This document shows, piece by piece, positions 1-6,550 of a DNA stretch of 8,004 bases. The translations under genes were made by a program, and so were the position numbers. The notes under the pieces are model-generated. The model searched no databases. It was not told the origin of the DNA and was given only the letters and a program-made list of their open reading frames with translations. This DNA comes from Calditrichota bacterium (GTDB lineage Bacteria > Zixibacteria > MSB-5A5 > GN15 > FEB-12): assembly GCA_008501655.1 (NCBI GenBank), contig QQUK01000291.1, positions 1-8,004 on the forward strand, written 5' to 3'. Every line of letters starts with the position of its first letter. Within the stretch, counting starts at the first letter, position 1.

Positions 1-131
1 TGTATAGTCAGATTTTTGACCGCATAGATACAAAAAACGGCACATTTACGGAAAATGAACTGCTTCCGTCAGCAGATGAGATAAAAAGCAGGATTGATCA
101 GACTGTATCTTCTTTTGTTCCAAAAATTTAA
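1..131 (+). CDS. C-terminal fragment of an unrecognised protein
   Basis: An open frame enters from the left edge, with its first complete codon at position 3, and ends at TAA 129-131. It gives 42 residues beginning YSQIFDRIDTK and ending SSFVPKI. The composition is ordinary soluble protein: charged and polar, no membrane segment, no Cys motif. The stretch is too short for me to assign a family. It is called coding because the frame is open from the edge, the residue mix is protein-like, and a 130-base non-coding gap with the next gene's Shine-Dalgarno follows directly. No convincing terminator hairpin follows the stop, only a run of six T and six A around a short loop. Confidence 0.6.
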   Translation, partial: YSQIFDRIDTKNGTFTENELLPSADEIKSRIDQTVSSFVPKI

Positions 132-250
132 AACTTTTTTGGGAAGAAAAAACAAACTTAATTGTAACAGATGTAGGAACTTAGCCATCGATTTATGGCG
201 ATACTTTCATATTGTCAGTTTCGACTGTTAAGTAAAATTGTATAACTATC

Positions 251-255
251 GGAGG
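251..255 (+). promoter_or_regulatory. Shine-Dalgarno site of the DUF4139 gene
   Basis: GGAGG lies six bases before the ATG at 262. It fixes that start and shows that this genome uses canonical ribosome binding sites, which is useful when judging priA, which has none. Confidence 0.85.
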
Positions 256-261
256 TAAAAA

Positions 262-1614
262 ATGAAGATTTTGCAATACGTCCTTGTTTTAACAATAATG
301 ATTAGTTCACTCGCTTATGCAGATGATATTGCAGTGACTATCTACAATTCCAATATCGGGGTTGTTTCTGAAAACAGACAATTGAATTTTAAAAAAGGTA
401 CCAATCAGATTGAGATTCAGGATGTACCCGCCCTGATCGATCCGGCATCAGTACGATTTGAACTTGCCGGCAATAACAAAATAGCGATTCTTGAGCAGAA
501 CTATGCGTTTGATTTGGTCTCTCCAGACCAGATGTATCTCAAATATATTGATAAAGAGATCGAGCTTGTCACAGAGGAAGGGAATGTATTTAAAGGGATT
601 TTGTTGACTGCAGGCGGTGGAGCTATAACGCTACAGGAAGATTCCGGTAGAATTAAAATAGTGCAGCTTTCTAAAATTTCTGAAGTCAACTTTCCGGTCC
701 TTCCCGATGGTCTTATTACCAAACCGACTCTGTTCTGGAAATACAGCTCTGATTTTGAAGGAAATGCAGATGGAAATATCAGCTATCAAACCAGCGGTAT
801 GAACTGGACTGCTGAGTATGTCGGACTGCTTAATGAAGATGATACCAAGCTTTCTTTAAACGGTTGGGCGTCAATTAATAACCAGTCTGGAAAAACATAT
901 GACAACGCTACTTTAAAATTAATCGCTGGTGACATTCACAGAGCACAACCTGAGATCAGAGGTGGTCGTGGGTATGTAAAAACTATGTCTCTTGCCGAAG
1001 CTGATCAGGCCGGGTTTGAAGAAAAATCATTTTTCGAATACCATATGTACACTCTGCCCCGGAAAGCTACAGTCGCCAATAAAGAAAACAAACAGATTTC
1101 TCTTTTCGAACCCTCAACTGCTACTGTCGAAAAAGTTTTCCTGTATCGTCCTGATTCAAATCCTGAAAAAGTAGATGTTGCTTTAAAATTTGTTAATTCA
1201 GAAAAAACCGGACTTGGTATGCCGCTTCCAGCCGGTAGAGTCAGACTATTTAAAGCTGATACAGACGGCTCAAAGATTTTGTTAGGTGAAGATAGAATCA
1301 AGCATACGCCGAAAGATGAAAAAGTAACTGTTCAGGTCGGAACAGCCTTTGATATTACCGCGGAGTATAAAATGCTGAGTCAGAACAGAGTTTCAAATAA
1401 AGTAGAAGAGCAGCAGATTGAAATTACTTTAAACAATAGAAAAGATAGCCCTGTCACTGTGGAGATCGAAAAGAAATTATACGGTTACTGGGAGATTACA
1501 CAGGCAGATTTTGAATATGAGAAAAAAGATGCACAAACAATAATTTGTAAACAGAAAATAGAAAAATCCGGCTCAAAAACTATCACATTTACAGTCAGGT
1601 ATACGTTTCGATAG
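262..1614 (+). CDS. Exported DUF4139-family protein
   Basis: The 450-residue product starts with a clear signal peptide: a Lys at position 2, a hydrophobic core, and an A-Y-A site with likely cleavage after residue 20. It therefore acts in the periplasm or outside the cell. The mature N-terminus (about 22-65) reads VTIYNSNIGVV...NFKKGTNQIEIQDVPALIDPASV. This is the beta-rich opening typical of DUF4139 proteins: a YN-x-N-x-x-x-V strand, then K-G-x-N and D-V-x-A-L-I-D-P-x-S. The W-T-A-E-Y motif at 182-186 matches the conserved W-x-x-x-Y of the DUF4139 core, and the C-terminal half is beta-strand rich and ends in a strand. The long coiled coil seen in DUF4140/DUF4139 fusions is not evident. The family has no firmly established biochemical function, so none is assigned. 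The next gene, 81 bases downstream, also encodes an exported protein. Confidence 0.88.
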   Translation: MKILQYVLVLTIMISSLAYADDIAVTIYNSNIGVVSENRQLNFKKGTNQIEIQDVPALIDPASVRFELAGNNKIAILEQNYAFDLVSPDQMYLKYIDKEIELVTEEGNVFKGILLTAGGGAITLQEDSGRIKIVQLSKISEVNFPVLPDGLITKPTLFWKYSSDFEGNADGNISYQTSGMNWTAEYVGLLNEDDTKLSLNGWASINNQSGKTYDNATLKLIAGDIHRAQPEIRGGRGYVKTMSLAEADQAGFEEKSFFEYHMYTLPRKATVANKENKQISLFEPSTATVEKVFLYRPDSNPEKVDVALKFVNSEKTGLGMPLPAGRVRLFKADTDGSKILLGEDRIKHTPKDEKVTVQVGTAFDITAEYKMLSQNRVSNKVEEQQIEITLNNRKDSPVTVEIEKKLYGYWEITQADFEYEKKDAQTIICKQKIEKSGSKTITFTVRYTFR

Positions 1615-1625
1615 GCGAAAGTAAG

Positions 1626-1654
1626 TTGACAATGCCTGCCAGATGTCTTAGATT
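1626..1654 (+). promoter_or_regulatory. Possible sigma-70-type promoter for the TPR gene
   Basis: A perfect TTGACA (1626-1631) is followed after 17 bases by TAGATT (1649-1654), which matches the -10 consensus at four of six positions. It lies in the 81-base gap after the DUF4139 stop, 42 bases before the TTG start, with room for a short leader. The spacing is ideal but the -10 is weak, and read-through from the DUF4139 gene is an equally good way to express the TPR gene because I see no terminator between them. Confidence 0.35.
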
Positions 1655-1683
1655 CCTGACTGATTTGGAGATAATTTAGACGT

Positions 1684-1689
1684 AAGGAG
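1684..1689 (+). promoter_or_regulatory. Shine-Dalgarno site fixing a TTG start
   Basis: AAGGAG ends six bases before TTG 1696-1698. No ATG lies at a suitable distance, and the TTG is the codon that gives a complete signal peptide, so this site decides the start of the TPR gene. Confidence 0.85.
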
Positions 1690-1695
1690 TTTATT

Positions 1696-3063
1696 TTGAA
1701 ATTTTGGAAATCTATAACTATAACCGCTTTAGCATTACTGTTCATTATCGGTTCTCAGGCTGATGCCCGAAAACTCCCGGTAGGAGCTTATATCAAATCA
1801 GCGAAAATCGAGATTCTTTCCGGTGATTTGGAACGGTATCAGAATGCTATAATTCTTCTGGATTCACTCTTTTTGAACTATGGACCACATGCAGAAGGTA
1901 TTTTCTGGATGGGGCAGATCGAGGTAGATTATATCGACCGTGCACCTTCACCGGCAGAGAAAAAACCGCATGTAGAACGATTTCAATTGTTCACTGACTC
2001 ACTGCATTTCTGCTGTGACAAAGAGAATAAAGATGTGAAGAAAAAGTACAAAAAGGATTGTGATGAGTTTATTGAAAAATCAGACTCTATCGCAGTAAAG
2101 TACTGGCGTGAATTCTACAACTCTGCTGTTGAACAGATGAAAACGATTACCTCGCTGAATGAAGATATTTCAAATGAAGTTGATACAGCGATTATTGAAA
2201 GATTTAAAAACGATATTCAGCTCAATGTTGATTCTGCTGCAACAAACTTTGAACTCTGTCTGATTTTAGATAGTGCGAAAGAAGAGACATATGCCGGTTT
2301 AGGTCTTTTATTTGAAAAGGCAGGTGACTACGAAAAAGCTATCGAATGGCGTGACAAAGGTCTTCCATATACATCAGATAAAGCAACCGCATTGATACAG
2401 ATTGCTTACAGCTATATCAATATGGGCGATTATAAATCCCCGATTCCGTATATGAAAGAATATATTGATTTACGTCCGGAAGATACATTGACAATGAGTA
2501 ATCTTGTTATCTGTTATAACAATAATCAAATGTATGATTCAGCTTATGCAATTAACCAAAGAATCTTAACGGTTGCTCCTGACAATTTTGATGCTTTAAA
2601 ATCACTGGGCCTTTATTTTGGTCAGATTTCCCGCGATGCAAATGATTCAGCCGCTTTTTATGCTGAAAATCCGACTGAAAAAGAAATATGGTCTGAGTTA
2701 AAAAATCAAGGTATTGATTCAGCAATTACTTATTTTGAAAAGGCTCTTGAATCTAATCCTGATGACGCAATGGTCAATGAGTTGTTCGGTACCTATACAT
2801 ATATTAAAGGTGATTTTGAAAAATCATCCCGTGCCTTTAAAAAATTAGCAGAACTGAAACCATCAGTTCCGGATTTCTGGACATCTTTAGGTGACTGTTA
2901 CATTCAGTTAAAAAACTTTGAAGATGCAACCTCTGCATATGAAAAAACAGTTGAATTAACACCGGATAATAAAGCAGTATGGGAGCAGTTAGTCGATTTA
3001 TACAGTGAACTTGGACGTACCGCTGATAAAGCTGCAGCAGAGAAAAAAGTAAAATCATTATAA
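1696..3063 (+). CDS. Exported tetratricopeptide-repeat protein
   Basis: The 455-residue product initiates at TTG, supported by AAGGAG six bases upstream. Residues 1-24 form a signal peptide (Lys2 and Lys5, a hydrophobic core at about 7-19, A-D-A before the likely cleavage after 24), and no lipobox Cys is present, so a soluble periplasmic protein is most likely. Residues 25-190 are mostly helical and charged with a Cys-Cys pair, and I recognise no domain there. From about 197 come TPR units: Y-x-x-L-G-L-L-F-E-K-A-G-D-Y-E-K-A, then A-Y-S-Y-I-N-M-G-D-Y, one ending V-A-P-D-N, and after a spacer of about 30 residues units ending S-N-P-D-D, L-K-P-S-V-P and L-T-P-D-N. TPRs are scaffolds for protein-protein contacts; the partner is unknown. 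The upstream DUF4139 protein is a candidate by position only. A strong terminator follows. Confidence 0.85.
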   Translation: MKFWKSITITALALLFIIGSQADARKLPVGAYIKSAKIEILSGDLERYQNAIILLDSLFLNYGPHAEGIFWMGQIEVDYIDRAPSPAEKKPHVERFQLFTDSLHFCCDKENKDVKKKYKKDCDEFIEKSDSIAVKYWREFYNSAVEQMKTITSLNEDISNEVDTAIIERFKNDIQLNVDSAATNFELCLILDSAKEETYAGLGLLFEKAGDYEKAIEWRDKGLPYTSDKATALIQIAYSYINMGDYKSPIPYMKEYIDLRPEDTLTMSNLVICYNNNQMYDSAYAINQRILTVAPDNFDALKSLGLYFGQISRDANDSAAFYAENPTEKEIWSELKNQGIDSAITYFEKALESNPDDAMVNELFGTYTYIKGDFEKSSRAFKKLAELKPSVPDFWTSLGDCYIQLKNFEDATSAYEKTVELTPDNKAVWEQLVDLYSELGRTADKAAAEKKVKSL

Positions 3064-3086
3064 GAACATATAATTTATACGAGTTA

Positions 3087-3120
3087 AAAGCGGCAGAGAA
3101 GTCTGCCGCTTTATTTGTTT
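3087..3120 (+). terminator. Rho-independent terminator after the TPR gene
   Basis: A perfect 11-bp inverted repeat (3087-3097 with 3102-3112), with a GGC/GCC-containing core and a GAAG loop, begins 23 bases after the TPR stop. It is followed by the T-rich stretch TTATTTGTTT. The left arm begins with an A-run, so the element could also act on the - strand, though no - strand gene enters it. The T-tract ends exactly at the base before the preferred priA ATG. Confidence 0.9.
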
Positions 3121-5502
3121 ATGACAAGATATATTAAAGTCGCTGTAAGCGGACCTCTGAAAAAAACTTTTACTTACACAACAGACAAACCGACTTCTCA
3201 TTTTGAGCTCGGTCAGAGGATTGTTGTGCCGTTTGGGAATACACGGCTCATCGGGTTTTATGCCGGTGAATCATCTTTTCAAAAAGGGATAAATTATAAA
3301 CCGATAAAAAAAATACTCGATGAGCATTCTTATTTTACTGATGAATTATTCAAACTCTGCAGCTGGATATCGGATTATTATTTTGCCAATCTTGCCGATA
3401 CATTATTCTCCGCACTACCGGCAGTGTTAAAAAAAAACAAATCAAGCAACTTATATTGGAATGAATACAGTTCAGACATTCCGGAATTCGCAAAAGAATA
3501 TTATAAACCGCTGTTTAAACTATCCCCGCAACTTATATCGAAACTAAATAACAGAGACGCAAAACTTATCTCCCGGCTTCTCAAAGATCAAATCGTTATA
3601 GAAAAATGGACAGATGATCCTCTGAGTAAAAGACAGGCGGTAGTCGGTTATAAAGTCTCCGATTTTGAAAATTTTGATGATTTTTACGAAGGCAAACAGT
3701 TTCAACCGCAAAAATTTACCGAACAGAAAACCCGTGCTGAGCTTATTTCAGAGGGATGGACTGACTATCAACTGAATAAAGCAGTTCAGAATGAAATTTT
3801 AGAAGTTGTCAAAGCTGATTTCTCCGGGATCCCACTTGATTTTATTAAAGCAAAAAAAGATATCGATAAACTGACATTAACAAAAAATCAGCAGACTATT
3901 TATGAAAAATTTCGAAATACATTATCACAATCATTTTCAACTTCTCTACTTCATGGGGTGACCGGGTCCGGGAAGACTTTAGTCTACTGTCATATCTGCC
4001 GGGAAGTATTAAATAAAGGAAAGACTGTACTTGTTCTGACTCCGGAGATTGCCTTGACTTCGACAACTCTCGCCTATTTTCGGGGATTTTTCAAGGATGA
4101 AGTTACGGTGATTCATTCAGCCATGACAGAACGGGAACGTCTTGACAGCTGGAATGGAATCAGACAGAATAAATATAAAATCGTTGTTGGTCCGAGGTCA
4201 GCTTTGTTTGCACCTCTTCAGGATGTCGGACTTATCATCGTTGATGAGGAACATGACAGCTCTTATAAGCAGGATGACCCCGCTCCAAGGTTTCATGGCC
4301 GGGATTCAGCGATTATGCGTGCTAAAATAAATAATATACCGGTACTACTGGGGTCAGCCTCGCCATCGGTTGAATCTTACCAGAATGCCCAAACCGGACG
4401 ATATGAACTTCTTGAGTTGACCGATCGGCCGGGAAACGCCGTTCTTCCAACTGTGAGAATTGTTGATATGCGTACCGACAGGCTTCGGGGGGATCTGCCG
4501 TATATTTCATATACACTTAAAAAAGATGTCGACGAGAGATTGAAAAATAATCAGCAGGTCATTCTTTTTCTGAACCGGAGAGGACATTCCCCTCAGATGA
4601 AATGTATTTCCTGCGGTCATGTTGCCAAATGTCCTAATTGTCAGGTCTATCTGACATATCATAAAAAAAGAAATAATCTGGTCTGCCATCAATGCGGTTA
4701 CTTTGTTGAACCATTTGATACCTGTCCGAACTGTTCCCATGATTCTTTTTTCTTCAGTGGAGTCGGTACCCAAAAGGTCGAAGAAAATATTCCAAGATTG
4801 TTTGAAGGTGCCAAAGCTTTGAGGCTCGACTCTGATGCAGCTGATGGACGCAAAAAAGCGTATGAAATACTCACTGAGTTTGCTGAACGAAAAAGTAATC
4901 TACTCCTGGGAACACAAATGGTAACCAAAGGACTCGATATGCCGGGAGTAACTTTGGTCGGTGTATTGTCTGCCGATTCAAGCCTCGATTTACCCGATTT
5001 CAGAGCTTCTGAAAAAACGTTTTCCAAACTTTTACAGGTTGCCGGACGTTCCGGCCGGGCAGAACAGCGGGGAGAAGTATTGATCCAAACTTTTAATCCA
5101 ACAAATCCGGTTATTCTTGATGCTGCGGAGCAGAATTATCAGAACTTCTTCAATAGGGTGATAAAAGAAAGGGAGGAACTCTTTTATCCGCCTTTTTCAA
5201 GAATTGTAAATTTTACCCTTTCTTCGGAAAAGGAATCACAGGTCGAGAAGGAAGCACTAATCTTTCGGGAAAAATTACATAAACAGGTAACGGATTCCGG
5301 TCTTTCTGTCCAGTTGTTAGGACCGGCACCATGTCCGATATATTTTCTTCGGAAAAGATACCGGCGGCACCTCTTTGTAAAAACCAATCAGGTCATAAAA
5401 TTTGTCAGAATGTTGACTGATTGGGAAAATCTGGAGCCAAAATTCAAGCTTCCGGGAGCAGTTCGAATCTCTGTTGATGTCGACCCGGATGATATGATGT
5501 AA
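3121..5502 (+). CDS. priA: Primosomal protein N' (replication restart helicase PriA)
   Basis: PriA is a 3'-to-5' DNA helicase that recognises stalled or collapsed forks in the cytoplasm and reloads the replicative helicase. The 793-residue length is near the family norm of about 730-830. In order: the N-terminal 3'-DNA-binding fold (KVAVSGPLKKTFTY...GQRIVVPFG); Walker A GVTGSGKT at 279-286; Walker B DEEH at 375-378; G-S-A-S-P-S; the helicase C lobe with eight zinc-binding Cys at 495, 498, 504, 507, 522, 525, 535 and 538; GTQMVTKG at 597-604; L-P-D-F-R-A-S-E; and AGRSGR at 641-646, where AGRAGR is usual. All catalytic and zinc residues are present. ATG 3121 is preferred because MTRYIKVAV matches the family N-terminus. 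TTG 3115 would add two residues. Neither has a Shine-Dalgarno, and the start abuts the preceding terminator. The gene stands alone. Confidence 0.97.
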   Translation: MTRYIKVAVSGPLKKTFTYTTDKPTSHFELGQRIVVPFGNTRLIGFYAGESSFQKGINYKPIKKILDEHSYFTDELFKLCSWISDYYFANLADTLFSALPAVLKKNKSSNLYWNEYSSDIPEFAKEYYKPLFKLSPQLISKLNNRDAKLISRLLKDQIVIEKWTDDPLSKRQAVVGYKVSDFENFDDFYEGKQFQPQKFTEQKTRAELISEGWTDYQLNKAVQNEILEVVKADFSGIPLDFIKAKKDIDKLTLTKNQQTIYEKFRNTLSQSFSTSLLHGVTGSGKTLVYCHICREVLNKGKTVLVLTPEIALTSTTLAYFRGFFKDEVTVIHSAMTERERLDSWNGIRQNKYKIVVGPRSALFAPLQDVGLIIVDEEHDSSYKQDDPAPRFHGRDSAIMRAKINNIPVLLGSASPSVESYQNAQTGRYELLELTDRPGNAVLPTVRIVDMRTDRLRGDLPYISYTLKKDVDERLKNNQQVILFLNRRGHSPQMKCISCGHVAKCPNCQVYLTYHKKRNNLVCHQCGYFVEPFDTCPNCSHDSFFFSGVGTQKVEENIPRLFEGAKALRLDSDAADGRKKAYEILTEFAERKSNLLLGTQMVTKGLDMPGVTLVGVLSADSSLDLPDFRASEKTFSKLLQVAGRSGRAEQRGEVLIQTFNPTNPVILDAAEQNYQNFFNRVIKEREELFYPPFSRIVNFTLSSEKESQVEKEALIFREKLHKQVTDSGLSVQLLGPAPCPIYFLRKRYRRHLFVKTNQVIKFVRMLTDWENLEPKFKLPGAVRISVDVDPDDMM

Positions 5503-5580
5503 GTTATCTTTTAGAACACACAACCGCTCCATTACAACCATCTTTGTATCTCCTTATTAAAGAATCGTTTAAAGGGCATG

Positions 5581-5607
5581 TTTGTCTCCAATTAAGAATT
5601 AGACAAA
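5581..5607. repeat. Inverted repeat overlapping the cheY promoter
   Basis: TTTGTCT (5581-5587) is repeated inverted as AGACAAA (5601-5607). Just inside, AATT at 5590-5593 can pair with AATT at 5597-5600 across an AAG loop, leaving only a two-base CC bulge. It is followed by A residues, not a T-run, so it does not look like a + strand terminator. It overlaps the -35 and spacer of the candidate sigma-28 promoter, so it could be an operator, but chance in an AT-rich gap is possible. Confidence 0.4.
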
Positions 5608-5618
5608 AAAGCCGATAA
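5592..5618 (+). promoter_or_regulatory. Candidate sigma-28 (FliA-type) flagellar promoter
   Basis: GCCGATAA at 5611-5618 is an exact match to the eight-base -10 element of sigma-28 promoters (enterobacterial consensus TAAAGTTT-N11-GCCGATAA). Exactly 11 bases upstream, TTAAGAAT (5592-5599) matches the -35 element at five of eight positions, including T, A-A-G and the final T. The ATG of the CheY-like gene is 36 bases downstream, which leaves a leader of roughly 25-30 bases containing the AAGGA ribosome site at 5645-5649. Sigma-28 commonly drives late flagellar and chemotaxis genes, so the element fits the genes behind it. Its use in this organism is inferred. Confidence 0.65.
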
Positions 5619-5654
5619 AGAGAGTATCAATAGAAACCAAACGCAAGGATATAT

Positions 5655-6023
5655 ATGAAAATATTGATAGTCGAAGACTCCGGAATGATGAGAAAAGCAA
5701 TTTCCAAAGTCGTCATAACAACCGGATTTGAACCTCTGCTTGCAGAAAACGGACAGGAAGCACTTAAACAACTGCAGGAAAATAGTTCTGATGTCGGGTT
5801 GGTTATTATGGATTGGAACATGCCGGTAATGGATGGATACGAAGCGCTGATAGCGATTCGTGCGGATCAGACTTTTAAGGACATTCCCGTGCTTATGGCA
5901 ACATCTGAAGGTATCGCTGAAGATATTCAAAAAGCGACTAAAGCCGGGGCAAACGGGTATATGGTAAAACCATTTAGTATGTCGGATTTAAGCTTAAAAA
6001 TTAAAGAACTGATAGAGGCCTAA
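5655..6023 (+). CDS. cheY: CheY-like stand-alone response regulator receiver
   Basis: The 122-residue product is a single receiver domain with no output domain. The acidic pocket is E7-D8, and the phosphoacceptor is D53 within MDWNMPVMDG, the signature typical of CheY. The switch residue is T83 (LMATSEG), and the conserved lysine is K105 in VKPF. All residues needed for phosphorylation are present. CheY-type proteins accept phosphate from a CheA kinase and bind the flagellar motor switch; no kinase is in this window, so the donor lies elsewhere. AAGGA stands five bases before the ATG. The stop is two bases from the GTG of the cheX-like gene, so the two are co-transcribed, and a candidate flagellar promoter lies upstream. 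A CheY-like regulator with a non-motor target is possible, since receivers of this kind are used in other pathways. Confidence 0.93.
   Translation: MKILIVEDSGMMRKAISKVVITTGFEPLLAENGQEALKQLQENSSDVGLVIMDWNMPVMDGYEALIAIRADQTFKDIPVLMATSEGIAEDIQKATKAGANGYMVKPFSMSDLSLKIKELIEA
6014..6018 (+). promoter_or_regulatory. Shine-Dalgarno site fixing a GTG start
   Basis: AGAGG lies inside the last codons of the cheY-like gene, seven bases before GTG 6026. It supports the GTG start of the cheX-like gene and suggests translational coupling of the pair. Confidence 0.6.
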
Positions 6024-6025
6024 GA

Positions 6026-6529
6026 GTGACTGCAGAAACTACAAATAATTCAGTAAATCGAACGATTGTCAGTGAATTTGTGAATGCAGTTAAAAAAGTA
6101 ATACACATTGCTGCAGCTGATGAAATACTGGAATATTCAACTTTACATAATAAATCAGAAGAACTTCCGGGTGATGTTTCAGCTACCATAGAATTAACTG
6201 GTGATCTTCGTGGTCAGGTTGCTGTTTCTTTGCCGTTTAAATATGCTCAGTTGATTACTTCGAAAATTCTTAGCTGTACTGAGGCAGAAGTAGCCGATGA
6301 TGAAGTACGTGAAGGTATGGGCGAAATAGTCAATCAGATCACAGGTAAAGTAAGAACCGACCTTTGGAATTACGGATACAGATTTAATATCTCTACACCT
6401 ACAATAGTAAATAAATCAATAGCACAGATTGAACCGAACTCGGTCTTTCCCCACTACGTTATCGTATTTCGTTCAAAACAGGCTGAGTTTTCACTTCAGG
6501 TAAATGTCTACGAAGCTAATCTGATTTAA
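6026..6529 (+). CDS. cheX: CheX-like CheY-P phosphatase
   Basis: The 167-residue cytoplasmic protein has the CheC/CheX/FliY fold signature. A central segment (about 54-80) reads I-E-L-T-G-D-L-R-G-Q-V-A-V-S-L-P followed by A-Q-L-I-T-S-K-I-L. Then comes the active-site helix EGMGEIVNQITGKV, with E100 and N103 forming the E-x-x-N pair that dephosphorylates CheY-P. After this comes N-I-S-T-P-T-I-V, typical of CheX. Only one E-x-x-N motif is present, as in CheX and unlike CheC, which has two. The length is slightly above the usual 150-160, from a polar N-terminal extension of about ten residues. It starts at GTG two bases after the receiver gene, the natural place for the phosphatase that resets that receiver. 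Its last codons form the left arm of the terminator shared with the opposing gene. Confidence 0.9.
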   Translation: MTAETTNNSVNRTIVSEFVNAVKKVIHIAAADEILEYSTLHNKSEELPGDVSATIELTGDLRGQVAVSLPFKYAQLITSKILSCTEAEVADDEVREGMGEIVNQITGKVRTDLWNYGYRFNISTPTIVNKSIAQIEPNSVFPHYVIVFRSKQAEFSLQVNVYEANLI

Positions 6530-6550
6530 TCAGATTAGCTTTGCTTTTTT
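6513..6550 (+). terminator. Terminator built from the ends of two convergent genes
   Basis: AAGCTAATCTGA (6513-6524) is perfectly complemented by 6530-6541 around the loop TTTAA. One more A-T pair can close the loop, giving 13 bp with a three-base loop. On the + strand TGC and six T (6545-6550) follow, giving a good rho-independent terminator for cheY-cheX. On the - strand the hairpin is not followed by a T-run, so termination of the opposing gene here would be weaker. The whole left arm, with the cheX stop in the loop, lies in cheX; the right arm lies in the TPR gene. Confidence 0.85.

Noticed and set aside
132..157. Run of six T, short loop and run of six A after the first stop as a terminator
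   Set aside because: A stem of A-T pairs only, with no T-run after it, is not a credible terminator.
184..199. GCCAT/ATGGC inverted repeat with a six-base loop upstream of the DUF4139 gene
   Set aside because: Five base pairs only, no T-run after it and no second copy seen; it could be a weak leader hairpin but is not supportable as a feature.
216..227. Small CAGT-TTCG-ACTG hairpin
   Set aside because: Four base pairs; expected by chance in a gap of this size.
212..246. TTGTCA plus TAAAAT or TATAAC as a promoter for the DUF4139 gene
   Set aside because: Spacers are 15 or 23 bases, both poor, and the -35 is imperfect; a promoter is likely in this gap but I cannot place it.
1005..1301. - strand open frame of 98 codons inside the DUF4139 gene
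   Set aside because: No ribosome site or family resemblance, and it is fully covered by a well-supported gene; the same holds for the other frames nested in priA and the TPR genes.
5503..5580. Terminator for priA in the bases after its stop
   Set aside because: No GC-containing stem followed by a T-run; only short AT-rich complementary stretches are visible.
5592..5930. - strand open frame of 112 codons opposite the cheY-like gene
   Set aside because: It mirrors the receiver codons, has Cys/His/Phe-rich shadow composition, and conflicts with a receiver that keeps every catalytic residue.
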